Of a DNA stretch of 64,000 nucleotides, positions 26,886-37,402 are shown in pieces. A program made the translations under genes and the position numbers. Location: positions 372,001 through 436,000 of the forward strand of contig CANNFY010000001.1 in the NCBI GenBank assembly GCA_947504045.1, written 5' to 3'. The notes beneath the pieces are model-generated. The model had not been told where the DNA came from. It was given only the letters and a program-made list of their open reading frames with translations, and made no database searches. Within the stretch, counting starts at the first letter, position 1, and every line of letters begins with the position of its first letter. The stretch comes from an uncultured Maribacter sp. GTDB lineage: Bacteria > Bacteroidota > Bacteroidia > Flavobacteriales > Flavobacteriaceae.

Positions 26886-28532
26886 TTAATAATTAGGATT
26901 TTGTGTCATTGTATCTGGAGAAAGTGCTATTTCTCTAGTTGGAATTGGACGTAATAAATGTACAGAGGAATCAAAAGCACCATGATCAATTACATGCGGA
27001 TTGTATAGTTCTATACGTTCCTCTAATTTTCCCGTACGCTTTAATACTGCCCAACGATTAGCTTCTCCAACTAACTCTAATGCGCGTTCCACCAAAATAA
27101 CATCTAAATCTATAGCCGTATAGTGATCTACAACTCCTGTAGCACGTTCTCTTACCCGATTAATATGAAATAAAGCATCTGTAGCATTACCCGCTCCTAA
27201 ATAGGCTTCCGCTGCCAACAAATGTGTTTCCGCTATTCTAAAAACATACGTATCTCTAGCGCCTCCATTTTCATCTAAAAACACTTCATCATCAAACTTT
27301 TTCATTATTGGGAAGTTTGTAAAATATGGATTTGATGAATATGTGTAATTTACTCCCGCAATATCATCTGGCTTACCCCATAAATATTCATCTGGTTGGT
27401 ATACCCAATATCTATCTAACTTATCAGTAAGTTCAGCTATGTCAATTGGTTCTTTAGGAAAATAAACAACTGTATCTCCTGGAATAATAACATCGTCCTC
27501 CCAAGAAGAAGCTTCATCTGCATAAAAAACACGGTGTATAGTTGCTTCTTCTCTAGTATCATTATCCTCGAATAATGAATAGAAATATGGTGTCATCATC
27601 CAGCTAGCTCCCGATGTGCCATATTGGCTTGCGCGACTAACACCGGGGTAATCAAACAGGTTGTACCTAAATAATGAATGCTTATTATTATTCCTGTCTT
27701 CATCAAAAGCATTATTTTCCCAATGTGTTGCGAATAAAATTTCATCATTTACTTGATTGGCATAATCAAAAACTTCAGCAAAAGTTTGGGTTCTAATATC
27801 ATACCCATCAATAGCTTGTACAGCTAAATCTGCGGCTGTTTGAAAATCTGTTGCCGAAGCAAAACTTTTATACGCCCTTGTTAGATATACTTCTGACAAA
27901 AGGTGTTGTGCGGCTCTTACAGAAAAACGTCCTATTTCTGGATTATCTTCAAGGTCTGAAATAGCAGCTTCTAATTCGCTTATAATTAAGGTAAATGTTT
28001 CTTCTTCTGAAGAACGTGCATAATCATTACGAATACTAAGTGGTTCTTCTAAATCTAAATTTACACCACCATATTGCACTACCAAATTAAAAAATGCCAA
28101 AGCTCTTAATGCTCTTGCTTGTGCTATACCATAAGCTTTAGTACCTAGGTTAGAATCGCTCCAGTTAATTTGATTTTCATAACGGTTAATAGCTGTATTA
28201 GCTTTTGCTACTACATTATAATTATCACTCCATACACTATTAGTTTCGGGAGCAACAAAATTTGTGTAATCATTTGTACTGCTAAAAGCAAATAACTCAC
28301 TTTTAGTAGTAAAAAGGTCTGTTCCTGCAAATTTATAACCATGGTTTCTATATACTTCTCTTGTAGCTGTATATACACCAATTATTAATTGGTCCGCATT
28401 GTCTTCATTAATAAAAGTTTCACTAGTTATATCGGAATATGCTTCCTCTTGTATAAACTCATTACAAGAATTAAATAGCACTAAGCATAAGAACAATGCT
28501 ATTACTGGTTTTATATTTTTATATATTTTCAT
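26886..28532 (-). CDS. SusD/RagB family glycan-binding lipoprotein
   Basis: 548 residues. Lipobox LFNSC (Cys23), then the SusD start FIQEEAYSDIT. Tetratricopeptide-like helices include ALRALAFFNLVVQYGGVNLDLEEPLS and LLSEVYLTRAYKSFA. The C-terminal RagB part has VFRIAETHLLAAEAYLGAGN and ALELVGEANRWAVLKRTG. It is the surface lid that binds oligosaccharide over its SusC partner, encoded 19 bases upstream. Confidence 0.93.
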   Translation of the reverse strand: MKIYKNIKPVIALFLCLVLFNSCNEFIQEEAYSDITSETFINEDNADQLIIGVYTATREVYRNHGYKFAGTDLFTTKSELFAFSSTNDYTNFVAPETNSVWSDNYNVVAKANTAINRYENQINWSDSNLGTKAYGIAQARALRALAFFNLVVQYGGVNLDLEEPLSIRNDYARSSEEETFTLIISELEAAISDLEDNPEIGRFSVRAAQHLLSEVYLTRAYKSFASATDFQTAADLAVQAIDGYDIRTQTFAEVFDYANQVNDEILFATHWENNAFDEDRNNNKHSLFRYNLFDYPGVSRASQYGTSGASWMMTPYFYSLFEDNDTREEATIHRVFYADEASSWEDDVIIPGDTVVYFPKEPIDIAELTDKLDRYWVYQPDEYLWGKPDDIAGVNYTYSSNPYFTNFPIMKKFDDEVFLDENGGARDTYVFRIAETHLLAAEAYLGAGNATDALFHINRVRERATGVVDHYTAIDLDVILVERALELVGEANRWAVLKRTGKLEERIELYNPHVIDHGAFDSSVHLLRPIPTREIALSPDTMTQNPNY

Positions 28533-28551
28533 CTTTAAAATATTTTATACG

Positions 28552-31500
28552 TTAGTATGACAACTTAAGTCCAAATAATACTGTTTTCATCATATAACCT
28601 GCGTTATATGTATTTCCCAATGCTGTTTCTGGATCGGGTCCGGCATAATCTGTAAACGTAAATGGGTTTTGAAGATCTAATGTTAGCCTAAGGTTAGACA
28701 TCTTCATTTTTTCTAATGCTTCTTTTGAAAAACTGTACCCTAAACCTATATTACCAATTTTAACAAAATCTACATCTACATAGTAATCGTTTCCTGTTGA
28801 AGCATAATGAGCAGCTGGGTTTTCAGCGTCTTGATTATTAGGTGTCCAGTAGTCTAAATTTACCTTATTAAATTTTGCTCCATCATTTTGCCATGGGGCA
28901 AAATTGTTATAAAACTCTGAGTGCCCAAAAGACCCTTGTCTAGTATGCATTTGTACCGTTAAGTCTAAATTTTTATACGTAAATGTATTTGTCATACCAC
29001 CAATCCAATCTGGAGAAATAGACCCAATTACCTGATTATCTTCTTCATTTAAAATATCATTATCGTCAACATCTTCATATTTCCATTGCCCAGGAAAAGC
29101 TCCATAAACATGTGCTTCTTCAGCTTCGTCTATCTGCCAAATTCCAATTGGCTTATAACTATAAATAGCATCTACTGGAGCTCCTATTTTACGTACCCCA
29201 TGGTTACCATAAGGAATTTCGTCTAAATCCCCATCTAATTCAATAATTTCATTCTTATTACGTGCAAAATTTATACTGGTTGTCCATTTAAAATTTTCTG
29301 TTTGAATATTCGTAGTGTTTAAAGTTATTTCTACACCTCTATTTCTAACCGATCCGTAATTACCTATTGCAGAACTATACCCAGTAATAGAAGATAGTGT
29401 TTTACCTAAAATAGCATCCTCCGTTTTTTTATTGTAAACCTCTAATCCTACACGTACTCTATTTTGTATTACAGCAAGGTCAACACCTAAATTAAATTCT
29501 TTAGAACGTTCCCAGGATAACTCTTGGTTTGCTAATCCGGCAACTTGCACACCATTTAAATGATCCACTCCAAAAACATAATCTGACCCATTTAAGAATG
29601 CAAAAGATTGATAAGGCCCTATTACATTATCGTTACCAGATTCTCCATAACTTACACGTAATTTAAGGTTACTTAACCAATCTACATCTTGTAAAAAGAT
29701 TTCATCACTTGCTTTCCATGCAAATGCCGCAGATGGGAAAAATGCCCACTCTTCGCCAACAGCCAATTTAGAAGACCCATCATACCTTCCAGTAAAAGTA
29801 AATAAGTATTTATCGTTAACACTATAGTTTAGTCTACCTGCAAATGAGGATAACGTTTCTTTTTCGTAGTCTGTTCCGTAGGTTCTTATATCTAAACCTG
29901 CTCCAGTATTATAAAATTGATATATATCGGTATCAAAATTTCTTGTTTCAATATTGCTAAATTCATCTTGTCTATAATATACAGAGGATATTAAAGTTGT
30001 TTTTAAGTTGTGCCCTTCAGCAACATCAAAATTAAGATCTACAATATTATCCCATGTATAAGAAGTATCAAAAAACGAATCGTAATATGCTCGTGTTCTA
30101 GTAACATCATTTCTGGCAGATTTTGTTAGCAAACCAAATTGTTGCCCATGGCGAGTTGTACGCAAATTAGGTGCAAATTGAGTTTTAAAACTTAACCATT
30201 CTGTTGGATTATATTTTAAAAACACATTACCTATTACGTCTAATGATCTAGTATTGTTTAACCAAGCGTCTTCATAAGCTTCATAATACGGGTTTGTAAA
30301 ACGGCCGTCTTGATCATCAGGAAAAAGAATTAGATTTCCGTCTGGATCACGAGGATTTACTGTAGGTGCTAAACGTAGCGTACTTCTAAATAGCTCGTTA
30401 CTACCAGTTTCTCTTTCAGATAAAGATAAATATGCTTTTAAACCTAGTGTAAATTTATCAGATACCTTTTTAGTAATAGATGTACTTAAATTATAACGTT
30501 CAAATTTTTCTATGCCCATTATACCTTCATTACTTAAATATCCAATAGATCCACTATATATTAGACCATTACTACCCCCAGACATACCAACAGTATGGCT
30601 AGTTTGAATTCCTGTTTTTAAATAATCGTTTTGCCAATCTGTATATCTTCTATTTGCTACATTATCAGCTTCTTCATTTGAAGTTCTAAATTCTCCAGAA
30701 AAATCAATTGCAACATTATTATAATCGTCTACAGTAGGGTAATAAGGTGCATCATAATCAAATAAACCTTGCCAAGCACTACTTCTTAAAACATCTTCAA
30801 CAAAAGCAACATACTCATCACCAGTAAACAAATCTGGCTTATTAGCTACAGAGTTTACTCCTAAAGTTGCTTCGTATGTAAATCTTGTTTTTCCTTCTAC
30901 TCCGTTTTTTGTACTTATAATTACTACACCATTAGCTCCTCTTGATCCATAAATTGCTGTTGCAGATGCATCTTTTAAAATATCTACTTGTTGTATATCG
31001 GAAGGGTTTAAAATGTTTATATCATCAAAAAATACGCCATCCACAACAAACAGTGGTTTAGAAAGGTCATTATCAAAATCCAACCCATCTCTAGTTTCAT
31101 CGGTATTTTGAATTACGGTATTACCCCTAATATCAAAAGAAAGAGGTGCGCCAGGTTTATTGTTAGTAGTTCTAACATCTACACCCGCAATACGCCCTTG
31201 TAACGCTTGACCAAGATTAGTTTTTTTCTGTTGGGTTAACTCTTGTGTTCCTAAAGATTCTACAGCACCTGTTAAATCGCTTCTTTTTACAGAGCCATAA
31301 CCAATTACCACAACTTCATCTAAACCTGTAGAAGATTCGGCAAGTGTAATACTATACGTTGAAGAACCATCTAACGCAATCTTTTTTGTTTCATATCCTA
31401 TATACGAAACAGTTAAAGTACCATTGCTATTATTTACTGAAATAGCAAAATTTCCATCAAAATCAGACACAACACCATTTGTTGTACCTTCTTCTATTAT

Positions 31501-31617
31501 ACTAGCACCAGGAAGAGGTGAATTATTGTCATCTAGCACAATACCTGTAACTTGAGACTGTGCCATTGCAAACGTCGAGAAGACAATTGCTAATAGTAGT
31601 AAAATTTTAAGTTTCAT
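28552..31617 (-). CDS. SusC/RagA family TonB-dependent outer-membrane transporter
   Basis: 1021 residues. Signal peptide (to AMAQ), a carboxypeptidase-regulatory-like domain (GIVLDDNNSPLPGASI, about residues 24-100), a TonB box region with EVVVIGYGSVKRSDLTGAV, a plug with LKDASATAIYGSRGANGVVII, then the 22-strand barrel ending in LFGLKLSY. It imports glycan fragments with its SusD. First gene of the operon, divergent from the DUF1080 lipoprotein. Confidence 0.94.
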   Translation of the reverse strand: MKLKILLLLAIVFSTFAMAQSQVTGIVLDDNNSPLPGASIIEEGTTNGVVSDFDGNFAISVNNSNGTLTVSYIGYETKKIALDGSSTYSITLAESSTGLDEVVVIGYGSVKRSDLTGAVESLGTQELTQQKKTNLGQALQGRIAGVDVRTTNNKPGAPLSFDIRGNTVIQNTDETRDGLDFDNDLSKPLFVVDGVFFDDINILNPSDIQQVDILKDASATAIYGSRGANGVVIISTKNGVEGKTRFTYEATLGVNSVANKPDLFTGDEYVAFVEDVLRSSAWQGLFDYDAPYYPTVDDYNNVAIDFSGEFRTSNEEADNVANRRYTDWQNDYLKTGIQTSHTVGMSGGSNGLIYSGSIGYLSNEGIMGIEKFERYNLSTSITKKVSDKFTLGLKAYLSLSERETGSNELFRSTLRLAPTVNPRDPDGNLILFPDDQDGRFTNPYYEAYEDAWLNNTRSLDVIGNVFLKYNPTEWLSFKTQFAPNLRTTRHGQQFGLLTKSARNDVTRTRAYYDSFFDTSYTWDNIVDLNFDVAEGHNLKTTLISSVYYRQDEFSNIETRNFDTDIYQFYNTGAGLDIRTYGTDYEKETLSSFAGRLNYSVNDKYLFTFTGRYDGSSKLAVGEEWAFFPSAAFAWKASDEIFLQDVDWLSNLKLRVSYGESGNDNVIGPYQSFAFLNGSDYVFGVDHLNGVQVAGLANQELSWERSKEFNLGVDLAVIQNRVRVGLEVYNKKTEDAILGKTLSSITGYSSAIGNYGSVRNRGVEITLNTTNIQTENFKWTTSINFARNKNEIIELDGDLDEIPYGNHGVRKIGAPVDAIYSYKPIGIWQIDEAEEAHVYGAFPGQWKYEDVDDNDILNEEDNQVIGSISPDWIGGMTNTFTYKNLDLTVQMHTRQGSFGHSEFYNNFAPWQNDGAKFNKVNLDYWTPNNQDAENPAAHYASTGNDYYVDVDFVKIGNIGLGYSFSKEALEKMKMSNLRLTLDLQNPFTFTDYAGPDPETALGNTYNAGYMMKTVLFGLKLSY

Positions 31618-31778
31618 AATTATTTTAGTTTGTTTGATGTAAAACTACTGTAACAATAATCTTTTATAATGGACATATTATTCCAAAATATGTATAAATT
31701 AACTAAATTTTATGTTAATTTTTTGAGATATTCAATTTATTTTAAGAATTTAAACAATTGTAATTTGTACATGTTTTT

Positions 31779-31794
31779 GATGGATTAATCCATC
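31779..31794. promoter_or_regulatory. Perfect palindrome in the susC/DUF1080 divergent region
   Basis: GATGGATTAATCCATC is a perfect 16-base palindrome in the 235-base divergent gap, about 60 bases before the DUF1080 start. It could be an operator for a regulator of both sides. Neither strand shows a full TAnnTTTG box in this gap. Confidence 0.4.
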
Positions 31795-31852
31795 TAAAAA
31801 AGCGCTTTGTAATCTAATTTTATTTGCTTCAAAACAAACAAAACCAATACTT

Positions 31853-33244
31853 ATGAAAAATAACTTTTTAATTTACTCTACACTTATTTTCAGTTGCTTA
31901 ATTCTGTTTACTAATTGCTCTGAAAAAAAGAATGACACCACACCTTGGACCCCTCTTTTTGATGGTGAAACACTTAATGGGTGGAAACAATTAGGAGGAG
32001 AAGCTAAATACAAAATAGAAGATGGCAAAATTATTGGAACTACAGTACATAATACCCCTAATTCATTTTTAACAACGGAAAAAAAATATACCGATTTTAT
32101 ACTAGAATTAGAATATAAGGTAGACCCTAGAATGAATTCTGGTATACAAATACGAAGTAATAGCTTTCCACATTACTTAGACAATAGAGTTCATGGCTAT
32201 CAAGTAGAAATTGACCCTTCTGAAAGAGCGTGGAGTGGTGGCATATATGACGAAGCTCGTAGAGGGTGGCTAAACCCATTAACCAATAACGCAGAGGCTC
32301 AAAAAGCGTTTAAACAAAACGAATGGAACCATTATAGAATAGAAGCTATTGGCGACACTATTAAAACATGGGTAAATAATGTTCCTGCTGCACATTTAAT
32401 TGATGAAAAAACTAAATCTGGTTTTATATGCTTACAAGTACATAGCATAAAACCAGATATGCAAGACAATACTAATATAGAGTGGAAAAATATTAATATT
32501 ATAACGGATAGTGTTTCTAAATATAGTAAAGCAACACCAATACCTCCTATTAATACAAAAAACAAATTAACTATTGATGAGGAAAAAAATGGATGGAAAT
32601 TACTTTGGGATGGAGAAACTACTAATGGTTGGCGAGGTGCTAAATTAGACGCTTTTCCTAAAAAAGGATGGGAAATAAAAAATGGAGAGCTAACAGTACT
32701 AGCTTCCGGTGGAGGAGAATCTAGAGCCGGTGGAGATATAGTTACTAATGATTTGTATGGTGATTTTGAACTAAAAGTAGACTTTAAACTTACTCCTGCC
32801 GCAAATAGTGGCATTAAATATTATGTAAATACCGAAATTAATAAAGGACCAGGTTCATCCATAGGTTTAGAATACCAGATATTAGATGATAAATTACATC
32901 CAGATGCAAAACTAGGAAACCATGAAGGTAGTAGAACCGTTTCCTCTTTATATGATTTAATACAAGCTGATGTAAATAAGCCTATTAACCCAATTGGAGA
33001 ATGGAATACTGCCTATATAAAATCTATAAACAACCATGTAGAACACTGGCTAAATGGCTCCAAAGTTTTAGAGTATGAAAGAAAAAGTGAAACATACAAA
33101 AAATTAGTTTCTGAAAGTAAATATGTAAAATGGCCAAATTTTGGTGAGTTAGATAAAGGGCAAATTTTATTACAAGATCATGGCGATTTAGTTTCTTTTA
33201 AGAATGTAAAAATTCGTCCAATTACTAACAATAAAAAGCAATAA
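31853..33244 (+). CDS. Double DUF1080 (3-keto-disaccharide hydrolase) lipoprotein
   Basis: 463 residues; lipobox FTNC (Cys22). Two DUF1080 jelly-roll domains are visible: residues about 28-215 (WTPLFDGETLNGWKQLGG) and about 245-455 (GWKLLWDGETTNGWRGA), the second with NSGIKYYVNTE and EYQILDD. DUF1080 proteins include lectin-like domains and enzymes that cleave 3-keto glycosides. It heads a plus-strand unit with two exported Gfo/Idh oxidoreductases, the enzymes that could make or reduce the 3-keto sugar. Confidence 0.85.
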   Translation: MKNNFLIYSTLIFSCLILFTNCSEKKNDTTPWTPLFDGETLNGWKQLGGEAKYKIEDGKIIGTTVHNTPNSFLTTEKKYTDFILELEYKVDPRMNSGIQIRSNSFPHYLDNRVHGYQVEIDPSERAWSGGIYDEARRGWLNPLTNNAEAQKAFKQNEWNHYRIEAIGDTIKTWVNNVPAAHLIDEKTKSGFICLQVHSIKPDMQDNTNIEWKNINIITDSVSKYSKATPIPPINTKNKLTIDEEKNGWKLLWDGETTNGWRGAKLDAFPKKGWEIKNGELTVLASGGGESRAGGDIVTNDLYGDFELKVDFKLTPAANSGIKYYVNTEINKGPGSSIGLEYQILDDKLHPDAKLGNHEGSRTVSSLYDLIQADVNKPINPIGEWNTAYIKSINNHVEHWLNGSKVLEYERKSETYKKLVSESKYVKWPNFGELDKGQILLQDHGDLVSFKNVKIRPITNNKKQ

Positions 33245-33246
33245 AA

Positions 33247-34593
33247 ATGAGTACAGATAGAAGAAGTTTTATAAAAAAAGCAACAGCTGGTGCCGCAGGT
33301 ATTGCAATTGGAGGAAGTGTTAATGCTATGTCTGCAAAAAGCTATTCCAAAATAATTGGAGCAAATGATAGAATACATGTAGCTATTCAAGGTTTAGGAA
33401 GAAGATATGGAGCATATTTAGGAGCCATTGCAGAGAAAAAAAATAATATTGAGTTAGTTTATCTATGCGACGTAATGAAAAGTCAAAGAGATAAAGCAGC
33501 AGCTAACGTTTCTAATGTTTTAAAAAATAAACCCATTCTTGAAAACGACATAAGAAATATTATTAACGATAAAAAAGTAGATGCAATTTTTATGGCTACC
33601 CCCGACCATTGGCATGCTCCTGGTGCATGTATGGCAATGCAAGCTGGCAAACATGTATATCTAGAAAAACCATGTAGCCACAATCCTAGAGAAGGAGAAT
33701 TGTTAGTAGCCTACCAAAAGAAGTATAACAAAATAGTTCAAATGGGTAACCAGCAACGTTCCTCTTTACAGTCACAAGAAATAATTAAAGAAATACACAA
33801 TGGAGTAATCGGAGATGTTTATAACGCCATTGCATTTTATACCAGTAAAAGAGGGCGTGTACCAAACCAAACAAAAGCAAACCCTCCTGCTGGGTTAGAT
33901 TGGGACCTATTTCAAGGCCCAGCTCCTAGAAGAGAGTATACAGACAATACATGGGATTATAATTGGCATTGGTATGGTTGGGATTATGGTACTGCTGAAA
34001 TGGGAAATAATGCTACACACGAGCTAGATATTGCACGTTGGGCACTACAAGTAAGATACCCAGAACGTGTAGAAGTAAATTCCGGTAAATTTCATTATAA
34101 AGATGATGGCTGGGAAATGTACGATACTATGGAAGCTACTTTTAAGTTTTCTGGCAATAAATCTATTCAGTGGGATGGTAGAAGTAGAAACGGTTACGAT
34201 AAATATGGTGCAGGAAGAGGTACTCTTATTTATGGCTCTAATGGTTCTGTTTTTATAGATAGAGATGGCTACAAACTTTATAATCTAAAAGGAGAACTTT
34301 TAAAAGAAAATATTGTTCCTGGAATAGAATCAGGAAATTCTTTAGGTGGTGGCGGTAAACTATCTACCATGCACACTTTAAATTTCTTTGATGCTATAAG
34401 AGGTAAAGCTGCATTAACTTCCCCTATAGAACAAGGTGCAACCAGCCAATTACTTACACATTATGCAAATATTGCTTCTAGAATAGATAATGCTTTTGAA
34501 GTAGATGAAAACTCTGGAAGAATATTTAATAGAGAAGCAATGAAACTATGGTCTAGAACATACGAGCCTGGATGGGAAATTAAACCTGTTTAA
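33247..34593 (+). CDS. Tat-exported Gfo/Idh/MocA family oxidoreductase (first)
   Basis: 448 residues. A twin-arginine signal (DRRSFIKKATAG) precedes the Rossmann domain (HVAIQGLGRRYGAYLGAI). The family core ATPDHWHAPGACMAMQAGKHVYLEKPCSHN has the catalytic EKP lysine. Export with bound cofactor through Tat suggests a tightly held NAD(H) and sugar oxidation or reduction in the periplasm. It starts 2 bases after the DUF1080 stop. GH109-type hydrolysis is an alternative, since those enzymes share this fold. Confidence 0.87.
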   Translation: MSTDRRSFIKKATAGAAGIAIGGSVNAMSAKSYSKIIGANDRIHVAIQGLGRRYGAYLGAIAEKKNNIELVYLCDVMKSQRDKAAANVSNVLKNKPILENDIRNIINDKKVDAIFMATPDHWHAPGACMAMQAGKHVYLEKPCSHNPREGELLVAYQKKYNKIVQMGNQQRSSLQSQEIIKEIHNGVIGDVYNAIAFYTSKRGRVPNQTKANPPAGLDWDLFQGPAPRREYTDNTWDYNWHWYGWDYGTAEMGNNATHELDIARWALQVRYPERVEVNSGKFHYKDDGWEMYDTMEATFKFSGNKSIQWDGRSRNGYDKYGAGRGTLIYGSNGSVFIDRDGYKLYNLKGELLKENIVPGIESGNSLGGGGKLSTMHTLNFFDAIRGKAALTSPIEQGATSQLLTHYANIASRIDNAFEVDENSGRIFNREAMKLWSRTYEPGWEIKPV

Positions 34594-34638
34594 TTAAAAA
34601 TAATCTTAGTATCTTATTAAGCTCAATACATAATATAC

Positions 34639-35820
34639 ATGAAAAGAAGAGATTTTATAATTAAAAGTAGTGCTGCCACCGGAGGTATATTAATGCCAAA
34701 TTTAAGTTTAGGGCAACAGTTATTAAAACCATACAATAGTAATAGCACTGTAAATATTGGTGTAATTGGTACAGGTGATCGTGGGCGTGGATTAATATCT
34801 TTAATAAATAAAGTTGACAATTTAAATGTTGCTGCTTGTGCAGACATTCTCCCTTTTCGTCTTGAAAAAGGAGTTGCAAAATCGGAAGGAAAAGTAAAAG
34901 CGTATAAGGATTATAGAAAATTATTAGATAATAAAGATATTGATGCCGTATTAATAACAACTCCATTTAACACCCATTCTAAAATAGCAATAGATAGTAT
35001 AGATGCAGGTAAACACGTTTACTGCGAAAAAACTATGGCAAAAGGTTATTTAGGCATTAAAAACCTAGTAGCAAAAGAGAAAAGCGCAAATATTACTTTT
35101 CAAACTGGCCATCAGTATAGAACTTCTCGTTTGTATACACATGTGGTAGACCTTATAAAAGATGGAAAAATCGGCAAAATTCAATCTTTTGATTGCCAAT
35201 GGAATAGAAATGGAGATTGGAGAAGGCATGTGCCAAAACCAGAATTAGAAAAAATTATTAATTGGCGTATGTATAGAGAATTTTCTGGTGGGTTACTAGC
35301 AGAATTATGTTCGCATCAATTAGATTTTGCAAATTGGGTTTTAGACGATACACCACAAATGGTTACAGGTGTTGGCGGTATTGATTATTGGAAAGATGGT
35401 AGAGAAACTTATGACAATATTCACTTAATTTATAGTTACTCTAGTGGTGTTAAAGCTACTTTTACTTGTCTTACTGCAAATGCGAAAGATGACTATAAAA
35501 TAAAAGTTATGGGGGATAAAGGAACCATTACCCTTGGATACACAAAAGCATGGTTTTATCCTGAAAAGAATAAAAAGAAAAAAACTGGAATTGTAGATGG
35601 TGTTGCTGGCGCTACTATAGAATGGAATGAAGATAAAGGTATTCCTATTCATTTAGAACACAAAGAACCAACTGAACAAGCATTAGTAGATTTTAAAAAC
35701 AACATAATAAACAACAAAAAACCATTTTCTAATATTACTACTGGTGCAAATGCCGCTATTGGTATTCAAATGGGGTTAGATGCTATGTATAAAAATAAAA
35801 TTGTACAAAAACCAGCGTAG
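34639..35820 (+). CDS. Tat-exported Gfo/Idh/MocA family oxidoreductase (second)
   Basis: 393 residues. Twin-arginine signal KRRDFIIKSSAATGG, Rossmann motif NIGVIGTGDRGRGL, and ITTPFNTHSKIAIDSIDAGKHVYCEKTMAKG, in which EKT replaces the usual EKP and keeps the lysine. It is about 55 residues shorter than its neighbour and clearly a different subfamily, so the two probably act on different sugars or in opposite directions. Last gene of the plus-strand unit, 45 bases downstream. Confidence 0.86.
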   Translation: MKRRDFIIKSSAATGGILMPNLSLGQQLLKPYNSNSTVNIGVIGTGDRGRGLISLINKVDNLNVAACADILPFRLEKGVAKSEGKVKAYKDYRKLLDNKDIDAVLITTPFNTHSKIAIDSIDAGKHVYCEKTMAKGYLGIKNLVAKEKSANITFQTGHQYRTSRLYTHVVDLIKDGKIGKIQSFDCQWNRNGDWRRHVPKPELEKIINWRMYREFSGGLLAELCSHQLDFANWVLDDTPQMVTGVGGIDYWKDGRETYDNIHLIYSYSSGVKATFTCLTANAKDDYKIKVMGDKGTITLGYTKAWFYPEKNKKKKTGIVDGVAGATIEWNEDKGIPIHLEHKEPTEQALVDFKNNIINNKKPFSNITTGANAAIGIQMGLDAMYKNKIVQKPA

Positions 35821-35986
35821 ACAGACTTGTATAACTACAAAAATTAGTAGTTTACTTACGTATTAAAAAACCATATTCTACCATAGAGTAAATTGCAGAT
35901 TTTTAAATTACTAATATAAAAATAGAATCTTCTAAAATCTTTACTAATAATCTTACTTAGATAAGTATTTAAAATTATAATACAAA

Positions 35987-36017
35987 AAAATACCGACCAA
36001 AATAAGGTCGGTATTTT
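35987..36017. terminator. Bidirectional intrinsic terminator
   Basis: AAAATACCGACC (35987-35998) and GGTCGGTATTTT (36006-36017) are perfect 12-base arms with a 7-base loop; A/T tracts on both sides serve both strands. It separates the Gfo/Idh unit from the convergent second susCD unit. Confidence 0.88.
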
Positions 36018-36052
36018 AAAAAAACTCACTCTAACTCAATTCAACTTTTTTT

Positions 36053-37399
36053 TTAATATCCTGGATTTTGTTCTATTTCATCAAAAGAACTAACCTCTGT
36101 ATTTGGTATAGGAAAAACATAGTAATCACTACTAATAGTTGTTCCAATATTCATTTCAGCATTAAGTATACCTGGCTCAGCAGCATCAGCTCTAACTAAA
36201 TCAAACCATCTGTGTCCTTCACAAGCAAGTTCTAATCTTCTCTCATCTAAAATAGCTTGTCTAACTTCATCCTGTGTGGTAGCTGAAGTACCTGGTAAAC
36301 CTGCTCTTGTTCTAATTCTATTTAATTCTGTTATAGCTTCTGTAGTTTTAGAATTTTCATTTAAAGCCTCTGCATATAACAAAACAACATCTGCTATTCT
36401 TAATTCTATCCAATCGTGTTCAGTTGCTCCTAAAGCAGAATATTTAACAGAGATAGGGTTTCCGTCATTTTCATCAACTGTTAAATCTGCTCTTAAATCT
36501 CCTGGGCTATTAGCAAATGCTTCTACTAAATCTGGAGATATAGGACCTCCTTCATCAGCTTTTGTATTCTGACCTGCATACCAATCTGCAAATATTGTAT
36601 TACTATATGTAATAGATGATGACATTTGAGTTGCAAATAAAATTTCATCATTTAAATCACTACTAAAAACATCAGCAAATGATGTATTTTGAATAATACT
36701 AGCAGCTCCAGTTCCACTAACAACGGCTTCTAACTCTATTTCAGCTGCTGTATAATTACCCATAGCTGCGTATACTTTACCTAGTAACCCCTGAGCTGCA
36801 TATTTTGTAGCTCTACCATTAGATGCTGCAGCTGTTGAAACTGCTAAACCATCTCTTGCTGCTTCTAAATCTGGAATAATTACATTCGTATAAACATCAT
36901 TTATAGGCTGCCTTGAAATATCTGCTGCAGCAAGCTCTTCCACATTTGGATTAATTAAATTTACAGAAACATCTCCAAAAACTTGTACCAATTTAAAATA
37001 CGATAATCCTCTTAAAAATCTAGCTTCCGCTACTTCTGTAGGGTTTGTTGAATTAATTATAACATTGTTAGCACTTAAAATAGAGCTATATAATGCAGCA
37101 TAAAAAGGCTGAATAAATGCATCAGATGCAACAGCCGCTAAAGGACTTGGTACGCTAAAATTATCAAACTCTAAAAATTCTTCATCAAACAAAGCATTAT
37201 CTGATCTAAAATCTCCAAATATTGCCATAGGTGCAGCTGCTTCATTTTGATAATTATATGCAGCAAATAAAACAGGTTGATAATCTGTTATAGATTCTGC
37301 GTCACCTAAATTAGGCGGCACTTGATCTAAATCTGTGGTACATGCTGTAAATAACAACATTGCTACCATTACTGTAAATATATTTTTCATTAATTCCAT
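36053..37399 (-). CDS. SusD/RagB family lipoprotein (second locus)
   Basis: 448 residues; lipobox LFTAC (Cys20 from this start; the ATG at 37390 would give an equally good signal peptide). SusD features: EVAEARFLRGLSYFKLVQVFGDVSVNL, LLGKVYAAMGNYTAAEIELE and the C-terminal LDERRLELACEGHRWFDLVR. It is about 100 residues shorter than the first SusD. It lies 3 bases after its susC. Confidence 0.92.
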   Translation of the reverse strand: MELMKNIFTVMVAMLLFTACTTDLDQVPPNLGDAESITDYQPVLFAAYNYQNEAAAPMAIFGDFRSDNALFDEEFLEFDNFSVPSPLAAVASDAFIQPFYAALYSSILSANNVIINSTNPTEVAEARFLRGLSYFKLVQVFGDVSVNLINPNVEELAAADISRQPINDVYTNVIIPDLEAARDGLAVSTAAASNGRATKYAAQGLLGKVYAAMGNYTAAEIELEAVVSGTGAASIIQNTSFADVFSSDLNDEILFATQMSSSITYSNTIFADWYAGQNTKADEGGPISPDLVEAFANSPGDLRADLTVDENDGNPISVKYSALGATEHDWIELRIADVVLLYAEALNENSKTTEAITELNRIRTRAGLPGTSATTQDEVRQAILDERRLELACEGHRWFDLVRADAAEPGILNAEMNIGTTISSDYYVFPIPNTEVSSFDEIEQNPGY

Positions 37400-37402
37400 T
37401 AT

